This document shows, piece after piece, positions 26,719-38,200 of a stretch of DNA of 64,000 nucleotides. This stretch comes from Gorsachius magnificus (Eukaryota; Chordata; Aves; Pelecaniformes; Ardeidae). The DNA lies in contig CM067109.1 in the NCBI GenBank assembly GCA_034008185.1, positions 56,754,801 to 56,818,800 on the forward strand. The letters are read 5' to 3'. The position numbers and the translations under genes were made by a program. The notes under the pieces were generated by a model. The model ran no database searches. It worked only from the letters and a program-made list of their open reading frames with translations, and was not told the DNA's origin. Each line of letters starts with the position of its first letter. The first letter of the stretch is position 1.

Positions 26719-27584
26719 TGACGCCAATAAAAAATGTTCTGATCCAATGTCGAGGAGGTTTTGATGTGATCCCAAGGACAAGATTAAGATGCTATATCTG
26801 GTCAGATATTGTACAACCTTTCGACTTTATTTCCAACTTGGAGGGAGGAGGGAACCATGTGAGGAGGCAACTGAGGGGGTGAATGGGGAAAGGCAAAAGA
26901 GAAAAAATGAGAAAAAAAGGGGAGATGAAAGAAAGGGAGAGAGAGAAAGGGAGCGGGTTTATGTCCAGGAGGATGGGGTGAAAGAGAGAGAGAAAGAGAG
27001 GGAGAGAAAGAGAGGACTAGCTACCACTGCCCTGGGTCCAGCGGTGTACAGCGCTCCTGTCTGTGGTGTAGTTGACGTTCCAGCGCCCCCATCTGCTACT
27101 CCAGGTTCAGTCCATGCAATTCTGGCTTCGTCGAGGTGGGTTCCAAGAGGTCTGAGGGGGAGGGATGAAGATGGGAAAGAGCTCCCCTACCGGAGTGCAC
27201 GCACTCCTTTTGTTGGGGTCCTTTGGGGTTGTTGGGGTCCCTTGCTCATGTGCAGATTGCACTTGCATATGTGCTGTCTCCTTCAGACGCCTTCTACCTT
27301 TTTAGCGCATTGGGCCTTGCCAAGCGCATGGTGTTTTTGTCTGCAGACCGTGAGGGCAGGATATTCTGAGTGGCGAGAAGCGGTGGTACAATGGTAATGT
27401 CAAAGACAAACTGCATTCAGTAATGGTTCTCTACAAGTCCCCAGCTCATCTCCGCAAGATTTCAACTGTGCTGCAGTGTCCCTGGCACGCCGCTATGCTA
27501 CAGGTTGAGGGCTCATACTGGCACCCCATCCCTCTAACCGGTTCCTCGACCGTGTGTCGTCCCACGGCTTGTCACAGGCAAGCA
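26719..27584 (-). mobile_element. solo-LTR-like insertion inside the CR1
   Basis: About 866 bp interrupts the CR1 between its ORF1 and ORF2. It starts TGACGCC and ends GGCAAGCA (5'-TG...CA-3', imperfect inverted ends). The 5-bp word ATATG is present on both sides (26714-26718, and 27587-27591 after two extra bases), which fits a target-site duplication of LTR-element length. CR1 sequence resumes on each side. On the minus strand an AATAAA occurs about 105 bp before the end, as expected for the R region, so the LTR is probably minus oriented. The inside carries a long purine-rich tract. No gag or pol is present. Confidence 0.65.
26881..27016. repeat. purine-rich (GA)n-type low-complexity tract
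   Basis: Roughly 135 bp almost free of pyrimidines on the plus strand (GAGAAAGAGAGGGAGA-type words), located inside the LTR-like insertion. Such homopurine tracts may form triplex structures and are length-unstable. Confidence 0.85.
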
Positions 27585-27612
27585 TGATATGTTCCCCCTC
27601 CCCCTTTGCATC

Positions 27613-28270
27613 TAGTTTAAAGCCCTGTCAATGAGCCCTGCAAGCCCCTGGGCAAAGACCCTCTTTCCCCTTTGAGAAAAGTGGCTCCCCTTTGACGCCA
27701 GCAAGCCTGGTGCTGTGTAGGCCATCCCATGATCAAAGAACCCAAAGTTGTGGCAGTGATATCAGTCACAGAATCATGTATTAATAGATTGGGTCCGCCT
27801 GTTCTTTCCAATATTACTGCCAACCACTGGAAGGAGGGAGGAAAAAGTAACCTGTGCCCCAGATTCCCTCACTAACCATCCCAAGGCCTTGAATTCTCTT
27901 TTAATCACCCTTGGGCTATGTACTGCAACTTTGTCGGCACCCACATGGAAGAGCAGTAAGGATAGTAGTCCGAGGGTCGGACCAGGCTAGGAAGTTTCCT
28001 AGCAATGTCTCTAACCTGAGCTCCTGGGAGGCAGCAGACTTCCTATGAGGAGGGTCTGCCTGGTGTATTGGACCCTCTGTTCCCCTCAGAAGGGAGTCTC
28101 CTACAACTGTGATGCATCTTTTCTTCCTTGTGGTGGTGGTAGTAATATGGGGGGAGGTCTTTCTGGTCTTTGCGACTCCTCTGGTGTAGATGGATCAATG
28201 TCTATGTTATCCACTGCCTGGTCTTCCACATCTACAGCCTCATACCTGTTGTGCAGAGGCACAATCTTCT
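27613..28270 (-). pseudogene. CR1 ORF1 remnant with GDSL/SGNH esterase-like domain
   Basis: On the minus strand the region near 28260-28170 encodes a charged linker ('KIVPLHNRYEAVDVED' block). Near 28105-28075 it encodes 'VGDSLLRGTEGP', the serine-containing block I of the SGNH esterase domain found in CR1 ORF1 proteins. Frame shifts follow, but CR1 ORF1-like sequence continues to the terminal block ending at about 27613. The 5' end is not clear. ORF1p binds RNA during retrotransposition; this copy cannot encode an intact one. Confidence 0.7.
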
Positions 28271-28290
28271 TGACAAGTTCTTGTCAAGAA
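28267..28290. repeat. 24-bp near-perfect palindrome
   Basis: Two 11-base arms (TTCTTGACAAG and its exact reverse complement) are separated by two T. It lies at the apparent 5' end of the recognisable CR1 ORF1 sequence. Confidence 0.85.
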
Positions 28291-31200
28291 AATGTTCATT
28301 ATATATGTACCTTCTGGGCAGAGAAGTCATATGTAACTACATGCTAGCTTGGCAGTCTTCTCTTTTTCCTGATGAGTGGGGAAAAAAAAGGAGTCTTTCT
28401 AGTTTGTTCTCTATGGGGCTGAACTTCTGGTGGAGCACCATGCCAAAAAGGCCTTTCCTCTGTAAACCCAGTAGAGGTCGGTAACAGAAGTTTCCAACAG
28501 GAGGGAGACATTTTTGGGGAGGGGGCAAGATTTCCTACTAGTTTTTCCCATGGAGAGTAATGGTTTATGATTATAGCTGATGACTCTATCTTGATGGTCT
28601 TGCATGTAAGTTAGAACAGTAAGTCACAGGTAGCGTAAATTTAAGTATTTGTTCTCTTGTGAAACTTGCCTGCAGAGCATCGCAGTATTGCCCTTGCAGT
28701 GCAAAAAGTAGTAACAGTAGAGCTGAACACTGAGTATTCTTAAAAGACTGAACTGGATGAGCTTTGGGGGCAGCCGTTTTCTCCCACTTTTTCATTCCTT
28801 CCTCCCCCCCCCCACTTAGTTACTTACACAGATGCAATGAAGTGCCTCAGATCAAAATAAGCAAAGCACCAGAGCTGATGCATACTGCTGCAGTACAGAA
28901 GTACCCTCTGCCAACTGCTTCCTGCAGAGAGAAAAAAAAAAGAGGAAGCGTTGAAGTCATTACTGAAAGTAGTTATTTCAGGCAGACAGCTGAGGTTTAG
29001 TAGTCTGTTATTCTCTAACTTTTGCACAGGTAGAAAGCAGAGTTCTTTGCAGACTGACATGATGAGAGAGGTTGTGATCCTTGGCTGGCCATGCTGGCAA
29101 AAACTCGTCATTTTTTTACTGCAGCTTTGTGAAATTTCAAGGGCTGTGTTTCTGCTATGGTTTCTTTTGTGGATAGTTTTTGTCAGCTGATCCTGAAAGA
29201 AAATGGATGACGTGGGCTTGCACCTGGTTTTCACTCTTCTAACCTTGAGGCTGGAATATGAAGGTGATGGGGTCCACAGGCTGCCCACCCTGCTGTGTGG
29301 TAGACCAGTGAGAGATGGCTGCGGTGAAACAAAATAAATAAAGAAAAAGAGATGTCATTCACACTTTTCGAAGTACTGACAGGGGAATTAAATAAAACAA
29401 TGGAAAAAGTGGAACTTAGAGACAAAATATAGACAAAAGTGAACAAAAAGCAAGTCACAAATATGGGAAATATAAAATGCATATGGATTTAGTTGTAAAT
29501 CTTGACTGGTTTGCATGAAATCTATTTGTACATGAATATTTTATAGATGTGGTAAAACCAACAATCCAGTGACAACACGGCATACAGACAAAATAATTGA
29601 GAAATTTTCAAGCACAGTTTTCTGTGCATGGCTATAATTCCATAGTTATGGTGCAGGAGAATACAGCTTAAATATGTTTCCACTAGGAGGACATCTGTCT
29701 CCTAGGTATGCTTGCTCTAAACTAGTATCTCATTTGTCATTTGAGAGCTGCCACCAGGCTTTTAGGTTTTTTCTTGGAAAACCTAAAGAATATCAAACAT
29801 TTTTAAAGACCTTAGTTTTTTTATGCTCTGTCAAAAAGTTCAAGCTGCAAAGAATTTTTTAAATCTAATGCTTAATGGTCATTCTTGTATCTTCTCAATT
29901 TTACCACTTTTAAGGAAGTAAGTTTCCTTTTCCTGAAAAGCCAGACAGTGCTCCAGCATTTTGTAAAGTTAATAGCCTCGCTGCCAGCCTTTTCAAAAGA
30001 TCACTGGTCTGAGTTTTTGTGTCTAATAAGGGTAAATGCAGGATCTGTTTCTTGTGATAGTTCAGACCTAACATTAGGAAGATGCTAGATCCTAATATCT
30101 AACCTCAGGTAGACAGAGGATCCCTGCCCCAGTTTTGAATGCAGCTAGGGCTTGAAGGTTTCTTAATATGGAGGCTGTGCCCTTACTAGATTAGCCTTCT
30201 CTAAGGGAAGAGTTGCTGCAATCCAGAAATGTGTGTTATCTTTTCTGTAAGCAACCCTAGTAACATTTCCCTTTGTTGTAAAGTTTATGAGACTTAACGT
30301 TCTTGCCTAGATTGCCCACAATGCTTGCTCTGTGCCTGAGTAGGGAAAAAAAAATAGTTCTAATCTTCATTTTCCAGATGAACTCTTTAAAGCTGAGCCT
30401 CAGCATAACTCAGTGGGGGGGTGCCAGAAATGCAAACACTGTGTGTGTGGGGAAAAAAGGTCTGAAGAAGATGATCACAGCTGCCAAAATTACTTTAACC
30501 CAAAACTTTGTCTGACAGAAGAAAGATACCCCACCCTGTTTAAGTAAGTATATCTGAATAATGTTTTAGCATGCTTTTCTTGGGAACAAAGTGTCTTCTG
30601 ATATGGCTGAGTATTCATTTGTAGGCATGAACATGGCTCATGCCTAAAGTGAGTAAGGGAAGGTCATATTTCCTTCCTCAGAAGAATATGTGTGTGTAAT
30701 AAATATTAGAAATACGTTGTGTGTTTATACAAAATTGTCATACTTCTTGAGAGGCAATTTTTTCAGGTAAGTTTAAAACGAGTTTAATATGAATAAACTA
30801 TGTCAGTGCTGCATGATCAAGGCAATCTTGGGATAAACTTCTTCTGAGACACTGGCTGGCAGTTAGTAGTAATTACAGAATTGAAAATAGAGTGGATTGC
30901 AGCCTTGAGTTGCCAAAATTAACTGTAAAACATACACTGGGTAAATTAGGGGCCTCTCATTGTACCTCTTGTGGGTTTGGCCTTGGCTTGCTGCCAGATG
31001 CCTACCTAGCCACTCTCTTACTTTGCCTCCTCAACAAGACAGGGGAGGAAAGCAAGATGGAAAAGCTCATGGGTTGGAATAAAGACAGGGAGATTGCTTA
31101 CCAGTCATGGTCAAAACAGACTCAACTTTGGAAAGATTAATCTACTGCCAATTAAAAGTAGACTAGAATCGTGAGAAACAAAAGACAAAACTAAACCACC
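28291..31200. other. intergenic, no gene recognised
   Basis: No coding exon or element recognised. Short open frames such as 28824-29288 (minus) and 30892-31140 (plus) show no similarity that I know. The first few hundred bases may still belong to the 5' part of the CR1. Confidence 0.4.
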
Positions 31201-31204
31201 TTTC

Positions 31205-31890
31205 CCCTAGCCCCTCTGGCTTCTTCCCAGGCTCAACTTCATGCCTTCATTTCTGTCTCTTCTATCCCCTCTCCCTGAGCGGCACAGGGGCACGGGGAAT
31301 GGGGGCTGTGGTCAGCCCGTAACAGCTCCTCTGCCGCTCCTTCCTCCTTACGCTGTTCCTCTGCCCCAGTTTGAGTCCCTCCATGGGATACAGTTCTTCG
31401 CGAACTGCTCCAGTGTGGGTCCTTCCTACAGGGTTCAGTCCTTCAGGGGGTTCCCCCCGGGCGTGGGGTCCTTCCCAGGCTGCAGGTGGGTACCTGCTCC
31501 ACTGTGGAACCCCATGGGCTGCAGGGGGACAGCCTGCCTCACCATGGTCTTCACTGGGGGCTGCAGGGGAATTTCTGCTCCGACGCCTGCAGCACCTCCT
31601 CCCTGCCTTCTCCAGTGGCCTTGGTGTCTGCAGGGCTGCTTCTGTCATATTTTTCTCACTCCTCTGTCTCACAGCTGCTGTGCACTGTTTTTTACCCTTT
31701 CTTAAATATGTTATTGCAGAGGTGCCACAAGTGTCACTGATGGGGTCAGCTTTGGCCAGCAGCGGGTCCCATCTCAGAGCCACCTGGAACCAGCTGTGTC
31801 CAGCACTAGGCATCTCCTGGCCTCTTCTCGCAGAGGCCACTCCTTCAGCCCCCACTCCCCCCCAACCTTGCCAGGTAAACCCAATAGAAC
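31205..31890. mobile_element. avian ERV LTR-like repeat fragment
   Basis: A GC-rich block with repeated 'ctgcaggggg/ctgcagggga' words, 'cctcaccatggtcttcac' and an end similar to 'ccaaccttgccaggtaaaccca'. I recognise this as a common interspersed repeat of bird genomes associated with endogenous retroviruses. The open frames here (31241-31705 plus, 31855-31262 minus) come from the repeat and are not genes. Family name, orientation and exact ends cannot be fixed by eye. Confidence 0.55.
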
Positions 31891-32268
31891 CACTTAGGTT
31901 ATTTTTGGTTACTCTGATCCAGTTAAAAAGTGTGACTTGCCGATTGCAGTGATGAAGAGGTGAGAAGCAGGCCTGGCGTCAACATGTTTGCTGGGGGAAT
32001 GAATGACTCCTTCTCTTGCTGGCCACTTTGGCAGGAGCGATGAAAGATCAGTCTGGTGTGGCCTGGCAAAGCCAGTATTTTAACTATAAGGAGAACCAGC
32101 CAAGCTCCTCCTAAGACACTAACAAATTAGACAAATGTCAACCTTTCAAACTTTTCCGAATTTTATTTATGAAGAGTAACAATTGTCTTAGAAAGTCTCC
32201 TCTCCTGAAGTAAAAATAAATCAATAACATGTAAATAAATAAGTACATACATACACATATACATGCAG

Positions 32269-32288
32269 ACATACACATATGTGTATGT
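32269..32288. repeat. 20-bp perfect palindrome in a CA/TA microsatellite
   Basis: ATACACATATGTGTAT lies at the core of a 20-base perfect inverted repeat without spacer. It is embedded in an ACATAC-rich simple-sequence tract (32240-32292). Confidence 0.85.
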
Positions 32289-32859
32289 ATACAGCAGGAA
32301 TTCTGAACTAATGTCCAAGGTTGTTTCATTTCCTCTCTACGCTTTTGAAATATTTCATGGATTTCAGAGCCTGGTTTCACAACTGCTTTAAGCTAGTCTA
32401 ACTGCAGCCTTTTTCTGAAAGGTCTGCAGACTGCGTAGCTGCAATGCTCTGCTCAAGCTCATCCTTTGATTTTCTATCATCTATCAACTATTTCATAGCC
32501 CAACTTTTCCATTTAAGTTCGTTTCATTTCTCCTTTCCCCCCTTTGTGGAAGGTGGTCTGTTGTTACAGCCGTGAGGAACAATTCCACAATGAACTGTTT
32601 TATAGTCTCTCATGTTCATGTTTTGCTAGACAAACATGTATTTTCTTTCCACTATAAATGATTAAACTCAAGTGATCCTATATCACATAAGCAGCATCTT
32701 TGATTTAGTTATAATATTTTTACAACAGTGTTTTGCCATCAGTTGTTACATAAACTGGTATTCTGGTGCTAAGCCTCCTGTTTGCCTTTTGCTGGTGTTG
32801 CAGACTTCAGGGTTGTTGGTATAACATATATAGCTAACATGATTTCATGCTATACTGTC

Positions 32860-33264
32860 TGTTATTGTTACTTGTAGGCAAAAAATAGCTGAAAGTGGCA
32901 GATGGAAGCAGAGTGAAGATAAGGACCAAGGAAACAATTCCAAGAGAATGTGGTAACTTCATAAGGTGGCCAGCCCAGTGACTGAGAAAACTGGTAAGAA
33001 ATGAAGAAACCACCCACCAGCATTAAGTGATTGGACTTGGGGATCTGGTAATGGGTGGCACATTCCAGGAAATCTGTTGCTAAGGGTATAATTGGGGTGC
33101 ATGTTCTGCAATGAGGATCCCTCCTTGGAGACACCCAGCTCAAGCTGCTCTACGTGTCAGATAAATAAAACCACTTATTTACTCAGCAGATTGGCGAGCT
33201 GCCTTCTTCGAGCAGGAAGCTAGGGCCGAGACCTATTGAGGTGGCATCCACATAATTCCTAACA
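32860..33264 (+). mobile_element. LTR-like element, copy 1
   Basis: A 405 bp segment starting TGTTA and ending TAACA (short inverted ends), with an AATAAA at about 33165-33170. The block 'gagacacccagctcaagctg' (about 33128-33147) lies just before the poly(A) signal, and GTATAATTG lies about 60 bp before that. The same layout recurs at 35.1 kb. No convincing target duplication is seen, so the borders are tentative. Confidence 0.5.
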
Positions 33265-34754
33265 TGGACTAGGTGGCAGTGCATAATTCCTGCAACAAAA
33301 GATTGTCTTTAACTTGTATATTTAGTACACATGAATCTATAATAATAATTGTCCCCCGGTATATGATCTGATTATTGCCTGTTTGTGACTTTACTATAAG
33401 CTTAGACATCACATAGTCATAAACTGCACATCACCATAAATCACAATGGTTTTATTCATATTAGATATAATATAGATAGACCATATTAGATACAACTGCC
33501 TGTTGAACATTTCCTAGAATCCTAGAAAGTTCCTACTGGTGTACTATAGAGACTATACTTTCATTTTTATTAGGAATCTCATCTTTGTCCACGTGCTTTT
33601 GCAGATGGCTTGAATTCTTGGAAATGTAGCACTTTCATCAAAAGGATGGGTACTGCTGGGACGTGTATTTTATTGTACCCTTTATACAGTCTTTCACAGT
33701 GCCCTTTCCAAACTCATCCTATTGATTTTGTGTTTCCAAATCTGTCTTGTTTCCTTACGTTCCCAAGAGGTAGTGGTTTGGTCATGCAGTCCATTATTGT
33801 TCTGCCCTGGAGGGTAAATGTGGGGTCCTAATTACAGGCTAGTCAATTTACATTCTGCAATTCACCACTCCTTTTTTTATTCTAAGTTTAAATCTGGGTT
33901 CTATGTAAACATTTTGTTCAGGTTTGACTGTCTCGTGTCTGTCACGGATATATGCTGAACAAGAAGTTCCCTAAGACTTTAAGACTGCCTATAAATTGAG
34001 GTGTCTTGTAAGAACTTCATAATTTTCCTCTTCACACCTCATACCTTTTAACAGTATTTACCTTGCCTTAGTAGAGTCTGATAAATTTATAGTTTCACTT
34101 GTGTATCAATTATTAAAGTAATCTCGAATACCCAGGACAAAACAACTTTCTTCTCATGTTTGTTTTCAGCAGCTCCTTTGAGCTTTCCTGAAGGACAAAA
34201 TTCCTGCTGGGTCTCTTCAGATTTTTTTCCACTGGTCTTCTGCTTCCTAAGCCCAGTCTTATGATGTTCATCATTGTTCATCAGTGGTGGTGTTTTGTGG
34301 CAGAGGTAAGTATTCCAAAAAAACCCAATCAAAAAAGCCAGGAGTATTTACCTCTTAATGATGAGTTACAAGTAAGATGCTTGTGAGAAAGAAAGGGTTT
34401 CATTTCTTGCTGGAATTACTGCAGTAAGTCCTCAAGAGCAGCTCTGTTCTCTGAAAAGGCTTTCAGTCCTCAAGAGAATGAAACTTTTGAAAAATACCAT
34501 ACCTTTTTCCTTGTGAGAAGTCCAAAGGGATCTTACGCTGCTGCTAACCTCTTGAAACAGTGAAAAAACTCGATGTAAGGAAGGGGTCTATGAAATAAAC
34601 ACACAAAGAAACAAACAAGCCTGATTTCCAAGCACTATCATATAAAAAGGTTTTGTAGTGAAAAATATTATAAACAAATATTCTGATGTGGTTTTGTATC
34701 CCAGCTTGCTGGCATATGCCTAAAAGTCATCTGTGCCACTCTGCTAGGAAGCAG

Positions 34755-35240
34755 TGTTGCGGTAGTCACTTTCTGGCTCAAACAGAATCCAACAGATAGG
34801 GTTAGTCGCAAGCCTTGTTAAAGCCTTAGGCTGCAAGCTGTGAACTTTCATCCAGACCGCGTACTGAACTTTTCCTTAGCTACATGAAGGAAGGCCCTAA
34901 AACCGGTGCAAACCAGAAAGATAAGGTAGCCACAACCATCAGCAGAAGATGTATCCATTAAGATAAGAAAAGGAATGTCCTGCCCAGAGACAGAGAAAGA
35001 ATCCAATAAGGAACAAGAAGACCCCAGACCCAAATATTGCTATTGCACCGAACTGTTGTGTGAGAGGAGGGGAACTTAAATTGTAAGGGTATAATTGCCC
35101 AGGAATTTCTTTGGGGTTGTTCTCTGGAGGCACCCAGCTCAAGCTGGTTTTTTACCTCTGTTCCACTCAATAAATTTGGCATATGTCATGTTGGAGACTC
35201 TGCTTCAGGTCGAGCCTGAGGGGAGACAAAGCGCCCGAGA
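34755..35240 (+). mobile_element. LTR-like element, copy 2
   Basis: It shares with copy 1 the ordered words GGGTATAATTG, 'cacccagctcaagctg' and AATAAA (35169-35174), followed by a similar CGAG-rich U5-like end. The upstream part is U3-like and has diverged. It starts near TGTTGCGG at 34755; the 3' border around 35240 is uncertain. Both copies appear to be solo LTRs, since no gag or pol lies between them. Confidence 0.45.
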
Positions 35241-38200
35241 GTGTGTGTGTGAGTGAGGAGTCGAAAAGGGGCAGCCGATGGCTCAGTGGACCTGCCCACT
35301 GAGAAGGGATGCTTGTCCCAGCAGTTAAAGCCTCAGGTGGTGTATGTGCAGCTCCCTGAGTGGCATATGAATGTGTGGGCAGCAGCTTCTCCTTTAACAG
35401 TAGGATTGTTGGCCACCCTGAAGAAAACTATTTCTCCTTCAAGATCGACATGTGAAGATTTCAAATACATCCTCAAAAAGACTCCATTGTCCTTTGTGCG
35501 TAAAGGCTTCCTGGCTCAAATATCTTCATTTAATGCATGTATTTTATATTCTACGTACTCTGAATGTTGTTTGATCTGTCAGTTGGCTGGTATCTGTACC
35601 TTAGGATGGTGCTCACCAAAAGGGTTTAAACCAGCACTGGAAATCAATGGAGTTAGTTCTAATTTACCAAGAAACCATCCAGTAATCTGAGACAGCGCGT
35701 TCTTCCCCATGTTGTCTAAAGTAAGGAAAATGAAGATCATAAGCAAGTGTGATGCTAAAAATCTCTATTCAGGCAGGCACCAACAAGCTGTAGTGATACT
35801 GATAGAGCGGAGAAAATAATTTGAGCAAATTGCTGTTCTTTCCATAATCTGAAGTGAAAAAGCTGTTGTGCGAGAAGACCTGTAGCCTGTTATTTTCTAG
35901 CACCAAGCCAGAAGAGGAATGAGAAATAAACACAGGTTATCTCAACCTGAAAAACTGCACAGAAGTAAATATAAAGAAGCCTTTCTAATAATGCAGCTTG
36001 AAGCCATGCCTTTGCAAAAATATGTGTCTAATGCAAGCCAAGAAGAAAGAGTACCTGATGTATAGATTTTCTGTTATCTGTAGTTTCTGAATTAAAATAA
36101 AGAGGGCAATTATGTCTTCAGGGAAGCGCTTTGAGGTTTACTGATGAAATGTGCTGCACAAATGTAGATATTGTATTGCTGCAGCCATTGACGTGACTGT
36201 CCAAACCTTTTTCAACCTTTGCTTCTTGCAGCCACCTTCTCTGTAGTATCTCAAGATATGTTCAAGGAAATTTATGGTCTGGGCCCAAAACATGTAAGTA
36301 TTCACTGAAAGCTCAGAGTGAAGTCCAGTGTTGACAGTTTTCTTTCTTTGGCATACTGCTGCAACTTCCGGTACGAAGAAATTTAATGTATTGGCAGACC
36401 ATTCTGGGAAACTGGCCTGGCATTCGCACAGAAATAAAGAACCAACCACGTATCACCCATCCTGTTTCTCCTCTCTCCTATACACACATGGCAACAGCTA
36501 TGTTCAAAGCAAAGTCAAAACAACAACAAAAAAATATTCGTTCCTATCATAGCAAAATATTGTATTGCACATTCTACTTGCGAAGAGGCATAAAATGAAG
36601 TGGTAGATGTTAATCATACCGGTTAATGCTGAACATACTGAGGTTGTGCTAATCAAGCAAGATCACATTAGAGATGTGATGCCTTTTATGTAACAGGCAT
36701 GATTCTTCAGAAATTGGTTCAGGACTAAAAGTTGATTGAATAAAAATCACTATGTATATAATGCCAACTAATGTGCAGGAAATAATTTGGAATTTCTAAA
36801 TAAAAATCACTTAGCTTTTTTACTAATTTAGAATTGAATATAATCCATATTCCTGGCAAATATATATAGGGACAACTAGACCACATAGGTAAAATCAACG
36901 GCATTGCATTACACTGTGAAGAAGTATAGAGTGAGGCTCTCCTGTAATTTAGTTTTATTTAGACCATTATAGTTCAACTGATTTCAAAAAATTTACTGAG
37001 TATATAAACTGAGGTATCTGAAATCAGAATTTTCCTTGATGTTTAAGCAACCCATTAGATCAAGGTGTTAGGGATATTCATTTGCCAGAATTTTGTTTTT
37101 AATCATGTAATATGTTCTAATACTTACTGAGAAATGTTCATAAATTCTCCAAGATCCTTCAGGTGTTCTTGGGCAAGTGAGGCTATTGTGAATGTGCTCC
37201 CGATCTGACATATTTTATGAATTTATCAAAAACTATAGTCAGGGAAGCTGTCTGATACAAATATATTTAGCAGAAGTACTTGTCAAGAAAGTGGAGGATA
37301 ACCTTTAAGTAATTGTCTAATTTAGCAATATTTTAAGGACTGAAATGGAAGGGCTTTCAACTCCATACTGACATTCTCTTTGTTTAAATATAATGTTGAC
37401 ATTCACTCAAAAACCAGCCAACTGGCATAAACAAGTTGGTATGAACTTGCAGCATTTTTGAGTGCTCAGGTAAACAATTGTCTTTTGTTAGCCTTTTCTC
37501 TATTAATTCACTAACCCAGGTCCTTGAAATGAGTCTGTAAGAAAGCTACAATAAAAGCAGATAGAAAAGTTGATTAGATTCCTACACAGAAAGGTCAGAA
37601 CGATGGAGGTACTGATCTTCCTTGAACTTCCAGGTTCAGCCATGTGCATTTTCCATCTGGCTGCAGTGAGAGTAAATGAGAGCCATCAAATGTAATAATG
37701 TCATTCGCACATGCACATGAAAAACATGCACAACTGAGTGTTCTCACTGAATTGGGCGAGGCCACAAATTGTGAATCTGACCCTTACATTTGCAAAGTCT
37801 CAGCTGAATGTGGTAATTAATAAGGTCATGGGCTCATGTATTACTGCAGTGAAACTAGATAGAGTGATACCAAAGAGCCCATGAAGTCACATTTGTGCCT
37901 TATCTGTGAGCATCATTCTCAGATTGTTTCTTTGTTTGCTTGTTTCTTTGTTTCTAAATTTGACCTTTTGAAGGATTATGAGTTGCCCATTGAGGAGTGA
38001 TGCGGAGAGTGAGCTGCCAGGAATAGGGCAGTGCAGTGAACCAAAAGGCTAGAAAAAGCACTACTGCATTTGGTGTTGGTATGCATTATTTCACAGCTTC
38101 TTCTCAAAGATTTTTCAGAATATATCGAGCTTCTGAGTAATTTAGTATTAAGGTCCTCCAAAAGGCAACAGGTTCAGAAACTTCTAGTTAACAGGCCTAC

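Larger units (their letters stand above)
23888..28290 (-). mobile_element. long CR1 LINE, near full length, broken, with a nested LTR insertion
   Basis: Minus-strand CR1. From 5' to 3' it contains an ORF1 remnant (about 28270-27613) with a GDSL-type esterase motif, an insertion (26719-27584), the ORF2 endonuclease (26.7-25.7 kb), the reverse transcriptase (25.4-24.2 kb, FADDTK motif), and a 3' UTR ending at the ATTCTATGATTCT-type terminus at 23888. Without the insertion it is about 3.5 kb, compared with roughly 4.5 kb for full CR1. Several stops and frameshifts split ORF2 (breaks near 26.35, 25.75, 25.43 and 25.0 kb), so it is inactive. Such length is uncommon, because most CR1 copies are heavily 5' truncated. 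Confidence 0.92.

Noticed and set aside
31241..31952. Frames of 154, 193 and 197 codons
   Set aside because: They fall in a GC-rich avian repeat that resembles an ERV LTR; frames lie on both strands and share no domain.
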